A stretch of 64,000 bases of DNA from Bacteroidota bacterium (GTDB lineage: Bacteria; Bacteroidota; Bacteroidia; Chitinophagales; Chitinophagaceae). The translations under genes and the position numbers were made by a program. The DNA lies in NCBI GenBank assembly GCA_026391125.1, contig JAPLEO010000060.1:1-64000 (forward strand), in the 5' to 3' direction. This document shows, one piece after another, positions 10,068 through 20,424 of the stretch. The stretch's first letter is position 1; each line of letters opens with the position of its first letter. Below the pieces are notes generated by a model. The model ran no database searches. It had not been told where the DNA came from and was given only the letters and a program-made list of their open reading frames with translations.

Positions 10068-10272
10068 AGTATAAAAATGAGCAGTGAATGTAGTTAAACT
10101 AAAAAAGCTTTGAACGTTAACTCTCACTTATTTTTACACAACCTTTATAAATATTAGCCTCATTTTGTATCAAATCAATTAATTTTCTTCCCTGAAATGG
10201 GCCAATTTAAATTTTGAAAGCAATCAAAATGACTTTGGCTGATTACAGGTAACCAAAATCAAAAATAGACCC

Positions 10273-11994
10273 ATGAAAATGTTCAAGACCCTCTGCATTT
10301 GCTTTTTGTTTGGTATCATACAACCAAGCATAGCCCAAGTCTCCATAGTTGGTGCAGGAAAAAAGGTTGATCCATATCATTATGCAGTTGTAAAAAACGG
10401 TCAATTTAGAAGAGCATCCGTAAGTTCTGCCCATCCTTTGGCAAGTTTAGTGGGTGCTGCGATCATGGAACAAGGTGGCAATGCATTTGATGCTGGAATC
10501 GCTACACAATTAGCTTTAGCTGTTGTCTATCCTGGTGCAGGAAATATTGGAGGCGGCGGATTTTTATTAGCAAGGCAATCAAATGGTGAATTAATAGGAT
10601 TAGACTATCGTGAAGCAGCTCCTTCGAAAGCTAGCAGAGATATGTATTTAGACAAAAACGGAAACGCCGTTGCAGCGCTATCTCAATTCGGACACCTTGC
10701 ATCTGGTGTACCAGGTACCATTGCGGGTCTATTTGCAACACTTCCCTATGCGAAACTACCTTTCAAAACCTTGATACAACCTGCTATTGATCTGGCAGAA
10801 AAAGGATTTGTGATTACCGAAAAACAAGTGAATAGTTTCAATAGCGAAAGAGATGCTTTTATAAAAAACAATAACCACCCGATTGCCTTTGTTAAAGAAG
10901 GTAAATGGCATGTGGGTGATACATTGATACAGAAAGATTTGGCGGCCACTTTAAAACGGATTCAAAAAGATGGTGCAAAGGGATTTTATGATGGAGAGAC
11001 TGCCGCGCTTATAGTTGCTGAAATGCAAAAAGGGAACGGCATTATCAGTGCAGATGATCTTATGAACTACACTGCAAAACTTCGTAATCCGATTGAGTTT
11101 GATTATCGTGGACATCATATAATCAGTTTTGCTCCACCAAGTAGTGGCGGTATCCTGATCAACCAAATGCTCAAAATGATCGAAAAATATCCAGTTGGCA
11201 GTTACGGATTTCAATCTGTCAAATCTGTACAATTGATGATCGAAGCAGAAAGAAGAAGTTATGCCGACCGAGCAGAACATATGGGAGACCCTGATTTCTG
11301 GAAGGTCCCAGTTAAAACCTTAACCAGCGATACCTACTTAGCAGAAAGAATGAAAGACTATAACCCAGATAAAGCAGGTAGTAGTGCAGCAGTAAAAGCA
11401 GGATCGATTCACGAAAGCGAAGAAACTACCCATATCAGTATCATGGATGCTGCGGGAAATATGGTTAGTATCACTACCACCCTCAATGGAGGATATGGAT
11501 GCAAAACAGTGGTAGGTGGTGCTGGATTTTTATTAAATAATGAGATGGACGATTTTAGTGTAAAGCCAGGAGTTCCTAATATGTATGGTGCTGTTGGTGG
11601 TGAAGCCAATGCAATAGCCCCAGGCAAAAGAATGTTGAGCTCTATGACCCCAACATTGATCTTAAAAAACAAAAAGCCTTATGTGGTAATTGGAACACCC
11701 GGAGGAACAACCATTCCTACCTCTGTTTTTCAAGGCATCGTGAATATTGTTGATTTTAAAATGTCGGCTAGCGATGCCATCAATAAACCGAAATTTCATC
11801 ATCAATGGCTCCCAGATGCAGTTATGATTGAAAAGGATTTTGATGCTAACACAAAAAAACAATTGATTGCTATGGGATATAAAGTAACGGAAAGAGATGG
11901 CATTGGTAGAACAGAAGCAATCAGACTGCTCAGTGATGGCAAAAGAGAAACTGCCGCAGACATTCGAGGAGATGACTCTGTTGCTGGTTTCTAA
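10273..11994 (+). CDS. ggt: Gamma-glutamyltransferase
   Basis: 573 aa; ASSAHPLAS-like N-terminus, ETTHISIMDAAGNMVSITTTLN catalytic Thr region, MLSSMTPTLIL. Confidence 0.93.
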   Translation: MKMFKTLCICFLFGIIQPSIAQVSIVGAGKKVDPYHYAVVKNGQFRRASVSSAHPLASLVGAAIMEQGGNAFDAGIATQLALAVVYPGAGNIGGGGFLLARQSNGELIGLDYREAAPSKASRDMYLDKNGNAVAALSQFGHLASGVPGTIAGLFATLPYAKLPFKTLIQPAIDLAEKGFVITEKQVNSFNSERDAFIKNNNHPIAFVKEGKWHVGDTLIQKDLAATLKRIQKDGAKGFYDGETAALIVAEMQKGNGIISADDLMNYTAKLRNPIEFDYRGHHIISFAPPSSGGILINQMLKMIEKYPVGSYGFQSVKSVQLMIEAERRSYADRAEHMGDPDFWKVPVKTLTSDTYLAERMKDYNPDKAGSSAAVKAGSIHESEETTHISIMDAAGNMVSITTTLNGGYGCKTVVGGAGFLLNNEMDDFSVKPGVPNMYGAVGGEANAIAPGKRMLSSMTPTLILKNKKPYVVIGTPGGTTIPTSVFQGIVNIVDFKMSASDAINKPKFHHQWLPDAVMIEKDFDANTKKQLIAMGYKVTERDGIGRTEAIRLLSDGKRETAADIRGDDSVAGF

Positions 11995-12138
11995 GAAACA
12001 TCTCCTTTAAAATGGAGAAAAAAGGAATCCTTATTTTTGTTTAGGCTGATTTTCATCGAAATTTGAAAAATTGCCAAGTTTGGTATTGTATTTGACTGTC
12101 AATACCGAAGCGTAATTTTAACCCCAAAGTCAGCTATT

Positions 12139-15100
12139 CTGAAGAAAGTCCTTCACATATCAAGTAAAATAGTATTAAGCTTCCTGGCTTTACTTCTAAT
12201 TCTATTTATTGCTATCCAAACAGATTATGTTCAAAACAGAATTGTTCAAATCGCAGTAAAAAAATTCTCAAAAGAATTAGGTACCCCAGTTACCATAAAA
12301 AATGTAAGCTTCTCTTTATTCAATAGCATGAACCTGGAAGGCTTTTTGTTGAGGGATAAACAAAAAGATACTCTTGTGTATGCTGGTCAATTAAAATTGC
12401 GCATCACCGACTGGTTTTTCTTTAAAGACCAAGCCGTTATCAAATACATTGGCTTAGAAAATGCAGTGGTAAAATTGGAAAGAAAAGATTCTGTCTGGAA
12501 TTACCAATTCATTGCCACATACTTCGGAGGATCAACGAAGAAAAAAAAGCAATCTGGAGGTCTAGAATTGAATCTTAAAAAAGTAGACCTTAAAAACATC
12601 CATTTTACCAATAAGGATCTTTGGGTGGGAGAAACAATGGACCTTAAACTTGGAAGCTTAACATTGGATGCGGAGAATATGAATTTCTCAAAAAGCATTT
12701 TCCAAATCAATCAGATAGCTATCAACAAACCCTTTTTTACAATCCAGGAAATGGATGCACTCCGTCCTGATTCCTTAAGAAAACACAAGAGCCTTAATAT
12801 AAAAGATACTTCCATGTATTTTAATGGAGGAGACATTACAGTGAAGGTTGCTGAAATTAAAATTAAGGACGGACAACTTTGGATCGAGGCAAATGAAGAC
12901 AAACCTTCCGAGATTTTTGATGGTGAACATATCAGATTGAGCAAATTGAATGCTGCGATCTCGAATTTCAATTTTATTAAAGACACAATGCGAGCGTCGA
13001 TAGTTTTATCGGCAAAAGATAGATCTGGCTTTGAATTAAAAAAATTAAAGACCCAGTTTCGATTTACTCCTCAAATAATGGAATTGTCTGCGTTAGACCT
13101 GCAGACCAACAAAAGTAGAATTGGACCATACTATGCTATGAAGTTTAAAGACTTTAATGAAGACTTCAACGAATACATCACGAATGTAACAATGGTTGGA
13201 AATTTTAAGGACTCAAAAGTGCATAGCGACGATATAGCATTTTTTGCTCCTGAATTAAACAATATTAATAAGCAATTGACTCTTTCTGGAAATTGCATTG
13301 GCACTGTTGAAAATTTTACTGTCAAAAACCTAAATGCAAAAGAAGGGGTTGGAAGTTCACTTCTGGGAACACTTACTATGAAAGGGTTGCCAGACATAAA
13401 TACAACCAATATCATTTTTGAAAATGGTACACTTCAAACAAATTATTTTGATCTTGGAATAATACCGGCTTTAAAAGATATCAAATCTCCCAATCTTGCT
13501 TCATTGGGCAATATCATATATAGAGGAAGTTTTAGAGGCACCATCAACAACTTTGTAACAGACGGGATCTTTAGCACTGCACTGGGCGGCGTAACTACCA
13601 AGGTAGCAATGCAGTTCCCAAGAAAAAAAGATCCTAGCTATACAGGTTATGTTGAAACCAATAGATTCAATATTGGGAAATTTATTGATTATGACCAACT
13701 AGGATTAGTAGATTTTAAGGGTAATATCAGTGGAACCAGTTTTAATATCAACCGACTTAAAACAGAACTAGATGGAAAGATCTCAACCATTGAATTCAAC
13801 AAATACACTTATACAAATATTATTACCAAGGGTACACTTCAAAAAAAATATTTTAACGGTGAATTAAAGATCGATGATCCCAATTTAGATTTCACTAGTG
13901 ATATTGAAATCGATCTGAACAAAGAGCAACCTAGTTATAATATGGTGGGTGATCTAGTTCATTGCAATGTAAAAGCATTAAACCTTTACCCAGAAAATAT
14001 TGAAGTAACCGGACTATTAGATGCCAACTTTACTGGAAAAAATATTGACAATTTCTTAGGCTCTGCAAAATTCCTGAATGCAACTATTAAAGGAGACGCG
14101 ACAACGATCAATTTTGATTCATTGAAATTAAGCTCCAGTTATATTGATAGTATTAAATCCTTAGTACTTTCTAGTAATGATTTTAATGCTTCTATCATTG
14201 GTAAGTTTAGTATCAATGACTTGCCTGCAAGTATTCAATCATTCTTAAATCATTACTATCCGGCCTATATCAAACCTCCCAAATCGATACCAATCAATCA
14301 ATCTTTTAAAGTAGACATCAGTACCAATTATATCGAACCTTATATCAAAATCTTCAATAAAAAGATCAGTGGTTTTAATGATGCAAGCTTTTCAGGATCT
14401 ATCAACACAAAGCAGAATAGCCTTTTATTAACTGCCAATGTACCCTACGCAAAATATAAAAAGTATATACTATCTGGAGCACAAATCAATGGTAAAGGCA
14501 ATCAAGACACGCTAAAAATAAATGGAGATATTACCAGTATCCAAATCAGTGATAGCTTCCATTTACCGAATTCACACTTTGATATAAGTTCTGCGAACGA
14601 CCATTCGGTGGTTTCGATAAAAGCCAGTGCTGATAATACCATCAACGATGCTACACTTTTAGCTGATGTGTATACGATACAAGATGGACTTCGCATACAC
14701 CTTCAACCTTCTACATTTGTGATCAATGATAAGAAATGGAATATCGAGAAAAATGGTGAGTTGATTATTCGAAACAATTTCATGCATGCTAGTAATATTC
14801 GTTTAACACAAGGGTTCCAAGAAATTTTTGCAGAAACGGAAGAAGAAGATGGTGGAAATACTAGTAACCTAAATATTAAATTAAAGAATGTATACCTAGG
14901 CGATATCACCTCTTTGTTTTTTAAAGACCCAAGATTGGAAGGTGTTTCATCTGGGGATATTGTTTTGAGCGATTTCTATGGAAAGTTTCACGCTGATGCA
15001 CAGCTCAAAACAGAACAATTCAGGATGGATGATGATAGTATTGGGCTTGTAAATATTACTGCAGGTTACAACGATGAGACCGGTGAGATCCCTTTCACTT

Positions 15101-16914
15101 TTAAATCTGAGAATGAAGGTTACCATATAAATGCGAAAGGTTCTTATAATGTCAAAGACAGTGTTCTTAACCCATTAAAAACAGATATCCAATTAGAAAA
15201 CACCAAGGTGAATATTCTTCATCGATTCATTGGTGACATTTTTAGTGATATTACTGGTAAAGCATACGGTAACCTTAGTATTAATGGAGATCCGAATGCA
15301 CCTGACCTTTTGGGTAAAGTAAGTTTAAGAAAAGCTGGACTAACAGTTAACTATACAAAAGTGCACTATACGATCGACTCGGCGGAAGTGCGGTTTGATG
15401 AAAATGGAATTGATTTTGGAGAACTTCAAATACAAGATAAATATCAAAATAAGGCTACCATTAAAGGAAAATTATTAGAAAAAGGTTTTAAAAACCTGGC
15501 TTTCGATTTTGATATGAACACAAAAAAGTTGTTACTGATTGATACAAAATTGAAGGACAATAATATGTTCTATGGTAAGGCAATTGGCAAAGCTCAGATG
15601 AGCTTTAAAGGTCCTGAAGATAAAGCACAAATGAATATTGTTGCAGAAGCTACAGATAGCTCACATATCATATTACCTAATTCAACAAGTAAAGAAAGCG
15701 GCACATCCGATTTTATTGTGTTCAAACAATACGGTACTGAAATGAAGGCATTAAAACCTTCTAGTAATTTTAATTTGGCTGTTGATTTAGATTTAACTGC
15801 TAATAACAAAGTTTCGATTGATGTGATCTTGGATGATCTAACAGGAGACGTTATCAAAGCTGTAGGAAATGGTCGCTTAAAAATTCATGCGGGAACATCA
15901 GACCCATTAACGATCCGTGGAAGATATAATATTGACCGAGGTAATTACGATTTTAATTTCCAATCCTTCATCCGTAAACCATTTGTATTAATGGCTGATG
16001 CTGGTAATTATATAGAATGGAATGGCGACCCATATAAAGCAGATGTTCATATTGATGCACTATACACAGCAGAGCGAATTAGTATGAATGATTTAGTCGG
16101 CAATAATAATTTTAGTGGCGCCGTAAAAGCTTATCGTGGCGACGTGTATGTAATTGCTCAGTTGCGCGACAAACTTAACCTACCCTCCATCAAATTCAAA
16201 TTAGACTTTCCACAGGGTAGTCCGATTAAAACAGATAATGAGTTTACTGCCTTTTTGAATAGAATAGAAAAAGACGATAACGAAATTTTAAAGCAAGTTT
16301 CATTCTTAATTGTGCTTGGCTCATTTGCACCAACTGGCAATAATGGCAATACTACTATTGCTAATCCTTATATGATTACTTCATTGGGAGTTAATACCAT
16401 TTCTCAAGTACTCACAAAAGAAGTGAATAAAGCGGTGTCAAATATTCTCTTTAAAATTACAGGTGATAAAAGTCTACATTTTGATTTAGGCACCTCATTA
16501 TATAGCAGCAACACGCTATTGGATGCAAATAGTGGCATTACTACGAATAGTAACAAACTGGATAGAACCAGGGTTAATTTGAAACTTGGATATGCTTTTG
16601 CGAACGACAATGTGATAGTTACACTAGGAAGCGACCTTGATTTTAATGTAGGAAATGCTACTTCTTTTCAAAACGGAAACTTTCAATGGCTACCTGATTT
16701 TAATATTAAATTCATTTTAACTAAAGACAGAAAGCTAAGCGCTATTGTGTTTACAAAAAATAGTTTAGACATCAGTGGTTCTACATTTGGTCGCAGAAAT
16801 AGACAGGGCGTAAGTATCTCTTACAGAAAAGATTTTGATCAACTATTTGCAACTAAACCGGATACAGTTGCCGTAAAACCTCCGGCAGAAAATACCCAAG
16901 ACGAGAAAAAATAA
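12139..16914 (+). CDS. TamB-like translocation/assembly protein; true start probably CTG at 12139 (ORF-track ATG is 12328)
   Basis: In-frame extension reads [L/M]KKVLHISSKIVLSFLALLLILFIAIQTDYVQNRIVQIAVKKFSKELGTPVTIKNVSFSLFNSM, a TamB-type TM anchor; C-terminal DUF490-like region. Confidence 0.8.
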   Translation: MKKVLHISSKIVLSFLALLLILFIAIQTDYVQNRIVQIAVKKFSKELGTPVTIKNVSFSLFNSMNLEGFLLRDKQKDTLVYAGQLKLRITDWFFFKDQAVIKYIGLENAVVKLERKDSVWNYQFIATYFGGSTKKKKQSGGLELNLKKVDLKNIHFTNKDLWVGETMDLKLGSLTLDAENMNFSKSIFQINQIAINKPFFTIQEMDALRPDSLRKHKSLNIKDTSMYFNGGDITVKVAEIKIKDGQLWIEANEDKPSEIFDGEHIRLSKLNAAISNFNFIKDTMRASIVLSAKDRSGFELKKLKTQFRFTPQIMELSALDLQTNKSRIGPYYAMKFKDFNEDFNEYITNVTMVGNFKDSKVHSDDIAFFAPELNNINKQLTLSGNCIGTVENFTVKNLNAKEGVGSSLLGTLTMKGLPDINTTNIIFENGTLQTNYFDLGIIPALKDIKSPNLASLGNIIYRGSFRGTINNFVTDGIFSTALGGVTTKVAMQFPRKKDPSYTGYVETNRFNIGKFIDYDQLGLVDFKGNISGTSFNINRLKTELDGKISTIEFNKYTYTNIITKGTLQKKYFNGELKIDDPNLDFTSDIEIDLNKEQPSYNMVGDLVHCNVKALNLYPENIEVTGLLDANFTGKNIDNFLGSAKFLNATIKGDATTINFDSLKLSSSYIDSIKSLVLSSNDFNASIIGKFSINDLPASIQSFLNHYYPAYIKPPKSIPINQSFKVDISTNYIEPYIKIFNKKISGFNDASFSGSINTKQNSLLLTANVPYAKYKKYILSGAQINGKGNQDTLKINGDITSIQISDSFHLPNSHFDISSANDHSVVSIKASADNTINDATLLADVYTIQDGLRIHLQPSTFVINDKKWNIEKNGELIIRNNFMHASNIRLTQGFQEIFAETEEEDGGNTSNLNIKLKNVYLGDITSLFFKDPRLEGVSSGDIVLSDFYGKFHADAQLKTEQFRMDDDSIGLVNITAGYNDETGEIPFTFKSENEGYHINAKGSYNVKDSVLNPLKTDIQLENTKVNILHRFIGDIFSDITGKAYGNLSINGDPNAPDLLGKVSLRKAGLTVNYTKVHYTIDSAEVRFDENGIDFGELQIQDKYQNKATIKGKLLEKGFKNLAFDFDMNTKKLLLIDTKLKDNNMFYGKAIGKAQMSFKGPEDKAQMNIVAEATDSSHIILPNSTSKESGTSDFIVFKQYGTEMKALKPSSNFNLAVDLDLTANNKVSIDVILDDLTGDVIKAVGNGRLKIHAGTSDPLTIRGRYNIDRGNYDFNFQSFIRKPFVLMADAGNYIEWNGDPYKADVHIDALYTAERISMNDLVGNNNFSGAVKAYRGDVYVIAQLRDKLNLPSIKFKLDFPQGSPIKTDNEFTAFLNRIEKDDNEILKQVSFLIVLGSFAPTGNNGNTTIANPYMITSLGVNTISQVLTKEVNKAVSNILFKITGDKSLHFDLGTSLYSSNTLLDANSGITTNSNKLDRTRVNLKLGYAFANDNVIVTLGSDLDFNVGNATSFQNGNFQWLPDFNIKFILTKDRKLSAIVFTKNSLDISGSTFGRRNRQGVSISYRKDFDQLFATKPDTVAVKPPAENTQDEKK

Positions 16915-16916
16915 AG

Positions 16917-18467
16917 TTATTGAATTTGTGTATCCGGGATCTTCTTACAAACTTTTAATCGGTATACCCAAAAAAACCTAACCACTTTCCCATTTCTAGT
17001 TTGATTAATTTGAACAGGTTGTTCAATACTAGTAAAATATTCGCTATACGCTTTTACAGCATCACTAGGAACATTAGAAGGAACAATGGTATATGCGTCA
17101 TCTCCCAACTTCAGTTTAGGGCGATCTTTATTCAACCATGCAAACTTATGAATGTCTTGCAAAGGACCAATTGCAATTAAAGGTTGTACTGTTTTTCTTG
17201 CTACATAAAATTCAATATGCCCTCCAGGAAACCATTTGGGAACAATTATAAAACTGTTATCCGACATGATTTTATTCTGTCGATCAGCTGTAACAAGTTT
17301 AGCAAATTCTACGCCGAAATCATCCCATCCACTTAAATCGAGTGTGGGACAATACTCCCCATAATTTTCTTTTTCCTGGCTTCCAAAATTGATGGGCGAG
17401 AAACGAACCACAGTAGTGGCTACCACTAATAGTAACAATAAAAATGCTACTGCAATTGAAAGGAATTTCGGAGTTGTATTAATTCGTTTTTGTTCTAAAT
17501 AAACAGCTGCAAGTAAGAACAGTGGAATATAGGCAGGGCCAGTCCAATGAGGCAGAGTTGGATTAAACAATGCAATGATCCAGAACAAAAGAATCATTGG
17601 TAAGCTCATACAGAATAGCCAGGTTGACACATTTTTTTTACGAAAAGAAAATGCTTTTCTTAAATAAGCAATCAGTGCCGTAATAATCAACAGGAATATA
17701 ACAGGGTTTTGATAAGCAAACTCACCCAGAATTTCTCTGCCCAACATATCCCATTGCAAATGCGTATGTGTAACCCTTTCGGAATGGAATTTATAGGTAA
17801 TGAAATCATATTGAATATTCCAATAAATAATAGGTGTCAAGAAAAGTAGTGTAATGAAAATTGCTAGATAGATCCGATAATTCATTAACCATTTAATACG
17901 AAATATTAATATGCTCAACCCAAACCCTACCCATAAATACAAACCATGAACTTTACAAAGCGCAGCTAGTCCAATTAAAGCCCCTAATAAGACCCAAACA
18001 GCCGTCTTCTTCTCCATAGAAGGATGAAACAGCAACAGAGACATACAATAGAGCGATGCAGTCCATATAGGAATTTGAGGGGAATCTGGAAGTATGAAGA
18101 GGCCCGCAATGATTCCTGTATAAATAGAAGCCTGATACATTAAGGCAACATACCATCCTGCTTTTTCGGATGCAATTAGTTTAGCAGTTAAAAATAAAAA
18201 CCATGTAGCAATGCCTGCACCAATGATACTACCTAATCGAAGAGAAATTTCAGAAATCCAATGCAGATTAAAGGTAGTAAGTCGGATCATCCAGCCGATC
18301 ATTGGCGGATGATCAAAATGATTCCAATCTAATTGCAATGCATAGGTCCAATAATAAACTTCATCGTTCCCCAATTCTAATAAACCCGCAGCAATTAATT
18401 TGATCCCCATAGAAATGAGAATCAAAATGCTTACTTTTTTACTATATGATGGGAAATTGTTTTGCAT
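16917..18467 (-). CDS. Glycosyltransferase family 39 (ArnT/PMT-like) membrane protein
   Basis: 516 aa; NDEVYYWTYALQLDWNHFDHPPMIGWMIR motif. Confidence 0.88.
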   Translation of the reverse strand: MQNNFPSYSKKVSILILISMGIKLIAAGLLELGNDEVYYWTYALQLDWNHFDHPPMIGWMIRLTTFNLHWISEISLRLGSIIGAGIATWFLFLTAKLIASEKAGWYVALMYQASIYTGIIAGLFILPDSPQIPIWTASLYCMSLLLFHPSMEKKTAVWVLLGALIGLAALCKVHGLYLWVGFGLSILIFRIKWLMNYRIYLAIFITLLFLTPIIYWNIQYDFITYKFHSERVTHTHLQWDMLGREILGEFAYQNPVIFLLIITALIAYLRKAFSFRKKNVSTWLFCMSLPMILLFWIIALFNPTLPHWTGPAYIPLFLLAAVYLEQKRINTTPKFLSIAVAFLLLLLVVATTVVRFSPINFGSQEKENYGEYCPTLDLSGWDDFGVEFAKLVTADRQNKIMSDNSFIIVPKWFPGGHIEFYVARKTVQPLIAIGPLQDIHKFAWLNKDRPKLKLGDDAYTIVPSNVPSDAVKAYSEYFTSIEQPVQINQTRNGKVVRFFWVYRLKVCKKIPDTQIQ

Positions 18468-18471
18468 TTTT

Positions 18472-18894
18472 TTACTGGTAATCTAGCAACCAGCGAACTG
18501 CGAGCTCATATCCTTTTAAACCTAATCCAATGATACTACCTTTTGCTTTTCCAGAAAGGTGTGAAAGCTTTCTAAATTCTTCTCTTGCGTGAACATTGCT
18601 AATATGCACTTCAATTAAAGGGGCTTTAATAGCTGCAATAGCGTCACCAATGGCAACAGAAGTATGTGTATACCCGCCTGGGTTCATAATGATGCCTTGA
18701 AAATCGAATCCTACTCTCTGTATCTCATTAATCAGTTCGCCTTCCACATTACTTTGAAAATAACTAAAAGAAACCTGAGGAAATATTTTTTGTAATTCTT
18801 CAAAGTATTGTTCGAAACTTTGATTTCCATAAATACCTGTTTCTCTTTTACCCAACAAATTAAGGTTAGGTCCATTTATAATTGCAATTTTCAT
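18472..18894 (-). CDS. aroQ: Type II 3-dehydroquinate dehydratase
   Basis: INGPNLNLLGKRETGIYG...GIIMNPGGYTHTSVAIGDA...EVHISNVHAREEFR. Confidence 0.96.
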   Translation of the reverse strand: MKIAIINGPNLNLLGKRETGIYGNQSFEQYFEELQKIFPQVSFSYFQSNVEGELINEIQRVGFDFQGIIMNPGGYTHTSVAIGDAIAAIKAPLIEVHISNVHAREEFRKLSHLSGKAKGSIIGLGLKGYELAVRWLLDYQ

Positions 18895-18914
18895 TTATCT
18901 CTTATTGTTGATGG

Positions 18915-19955
18915 TTACATATTCAATCCAGCATAATAGATGGATCCCAGCATAGGGGCTTTCTCGTTTAACATCACGTATACTGAAACTGTTTTTAATA
19001 AGTGCTTCATTCTTCCACTTGATTCAAATATTTCCTTCCAAGTATCTGGATTAAGCATCGTAATTATTTTTGGAGCAATTCCTCCAGCAAGAAATAATCC
19101 ACCTGTTGACTTAAACTTCAAAATCATATTTGCTGCTTCAATAGCAAGAAAGCGATCAAACAATCTAATTGCTTCTACACAAGTAGTACATTTTGCTTCT
19201 TTGGCAGCATTACTTATAACAGCTGCGGGATCAGTTGTTTCCATGGCATCTAAAATCCATTGTGGTTTGGGTTTGAATTCCACTTCAGTTAAGAATTCCC
19301 ATATCGTTACGATACCATTTCCACTCAATAATCTTTCCCAGCTCACATGTTCATGTCGAGCTTGAAGAAAATATAAAATACCTAGATCTTGTTTTGTTCT
19401 TGGAGCGTAATCGCAGTGCCCTCCTTCTGTAGCAAATGGATGATAACTTTTACCATCCCAAAATAATCCGGCTTCTCCTAATCCAGTACCGGCAGCCAAA
19501 ATCCCAATATTTCCGGGTGTTTCATTAGTGCCTTCGTGAAGGGTATACAATTCTTCTTTTTTGAGTGCAGCCAGTCCATATGCAGTAGCTTCCAAGTCGT
19601 TCAAAATCGTAACCGGACTACCACCTAGTTTTTCAGAAATTTCATTTCGATCGATCTGCCAACTCAGATTTGTAAATTTTACCTTACCATCTATTACTGG
19701 TCCAGCAACAGATAAGCATACTTTTTGGGGGTTAGGAAACCCATTGATAAAATCACTGATGATGTCTGTAAAAGAAACATGGTCTTTGCTCACATATCTT
19801 TTCTCTTTTACAACTTCCATTCCATTAGCTGTGAATTTACATAAAGACATGTTTGCCTTTGTTCCGCCAATATCACCTGCCAATACAATTACATTATCAT
19901 CACTTGAGAACTCGGTCTGCTTGAATGCAATCGGAACTAAGAGCTTTATTTCCAT
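18915..19955 (-). CDS. glk: Glucokinase
   Basis: VLAGDIGGTKANMSL, NDLEATAYGL, GTGLGEAGL, ATEGGHCDYAPR. Confidence 0.93.
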   Translation of the reverse strand: MEIKLLVPIAFKQTEFSSDDNVIVLAGDIGGTKANMSLCKFTANGMEVVKEKRYVSKDHVSFTDIISDFINGFPNPQKVCLSVAGPVIDGKVKFTNLSWQIDRNEISEKLGGSPVTILNDLEATAYGLAALKKEELYTLHEGTNETPGNIGILAAGTGLGEAGLFWDGKSYHPFATEGGHCDYAPRTKQDLGILYFLQARHEHVSWERLLSGNGIVTIWEFLTEVEFKPKPQWILDAMETTDPAAVISNAAKEAKCTTCVEAIRLFDRFLAIEAANMILKFKSTGGLFLAGGIAPKIITMLNPDTWKEIFESSGRMKHLLKTVSVYVMLNEKAPMLGSIYYAGLNM

Positions 19956-20033
19956 GTCTTTACTATTTTTCTTGGTAACTGTAAAGGAAAGAAATATAGC
20001 GAATAAAAAGTAAAAAATCTAAGGTTGCTATAT

Positions 20034-20065
20034 AAAAAAACATACCAGCTTTTCGGGCTGGTATG
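20034..20065 (-). terminator. Terminator downstream of the pseudogene-like segment
   Basis: CATACCAGC-CCGAAAA-GCTGGTATG then TTTTTTT on the minus strand. Confidence 0.85.
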
Positions 20066-20090
20066 CTACAATATGTTTTGTTTGAATTAG

Positions 20091-20264
20091 TATTAGTGTC
20101 CTAATTTGAAAGCCAAACCAGCACCTAAACCAAACTGATAGAAAGATTGAGTAACTAGAAACGCCAAGTCCACCGCCACCCGTACCGAAGTAGAAACCAC
20201 CACCTACAGCTTGAGAAGCAGACATTAACTGAGATTTTAATTTAAGTCCTATGTTTAAAGCCAA
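20091..20264 (-). pseudogene. Frameshifted remnant of a Gly-rich, possibly beta-barrel protein 3' end
   Basis: One frame reads ...AVGGGFYFGTGGGGLGVSSYS; a +1-shifted frame continues QSFYQFGLGAGLAFKLGH*, followed by an intact terminator. Confidence 0.5.
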
Positions 20265-20392
20265 TTAATTTTGTATGAAATATAGAAAACCTTGTATCAA
20301 ATTCTAATCACTTGCAATTTATATATGATTAAAATCAGTTGCTAAAGTAAGAATAACTGATAATCATCATAGCCAAACATCTTAATTATCAA

Positions 20393-20400
20393 TAATTTTG
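20393..20400 (+). promoter_or_regulatory. Candidate -7 element TAATTTTG upstream of pta
   Basis: Matches TAnnTTTG; 24 nt before the ATG at 20425. Confidence 0.5.
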
Positions 20401-20424
20401 CTCCTGAGCAACAATCGATCAAGC

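Noticed and set aside
13131-13415. Antisense ORFs within the tamB-like gene
   Set aside because: Typical shadow ORFs of a long AT-rich gene; no family features or start context.
18940-20013. Two long plus-strand ORFs (141 and 150 aa) opposite glk
   Set aside because: Fully antisense to a clearly recognised glucokinase; no recognisable family.
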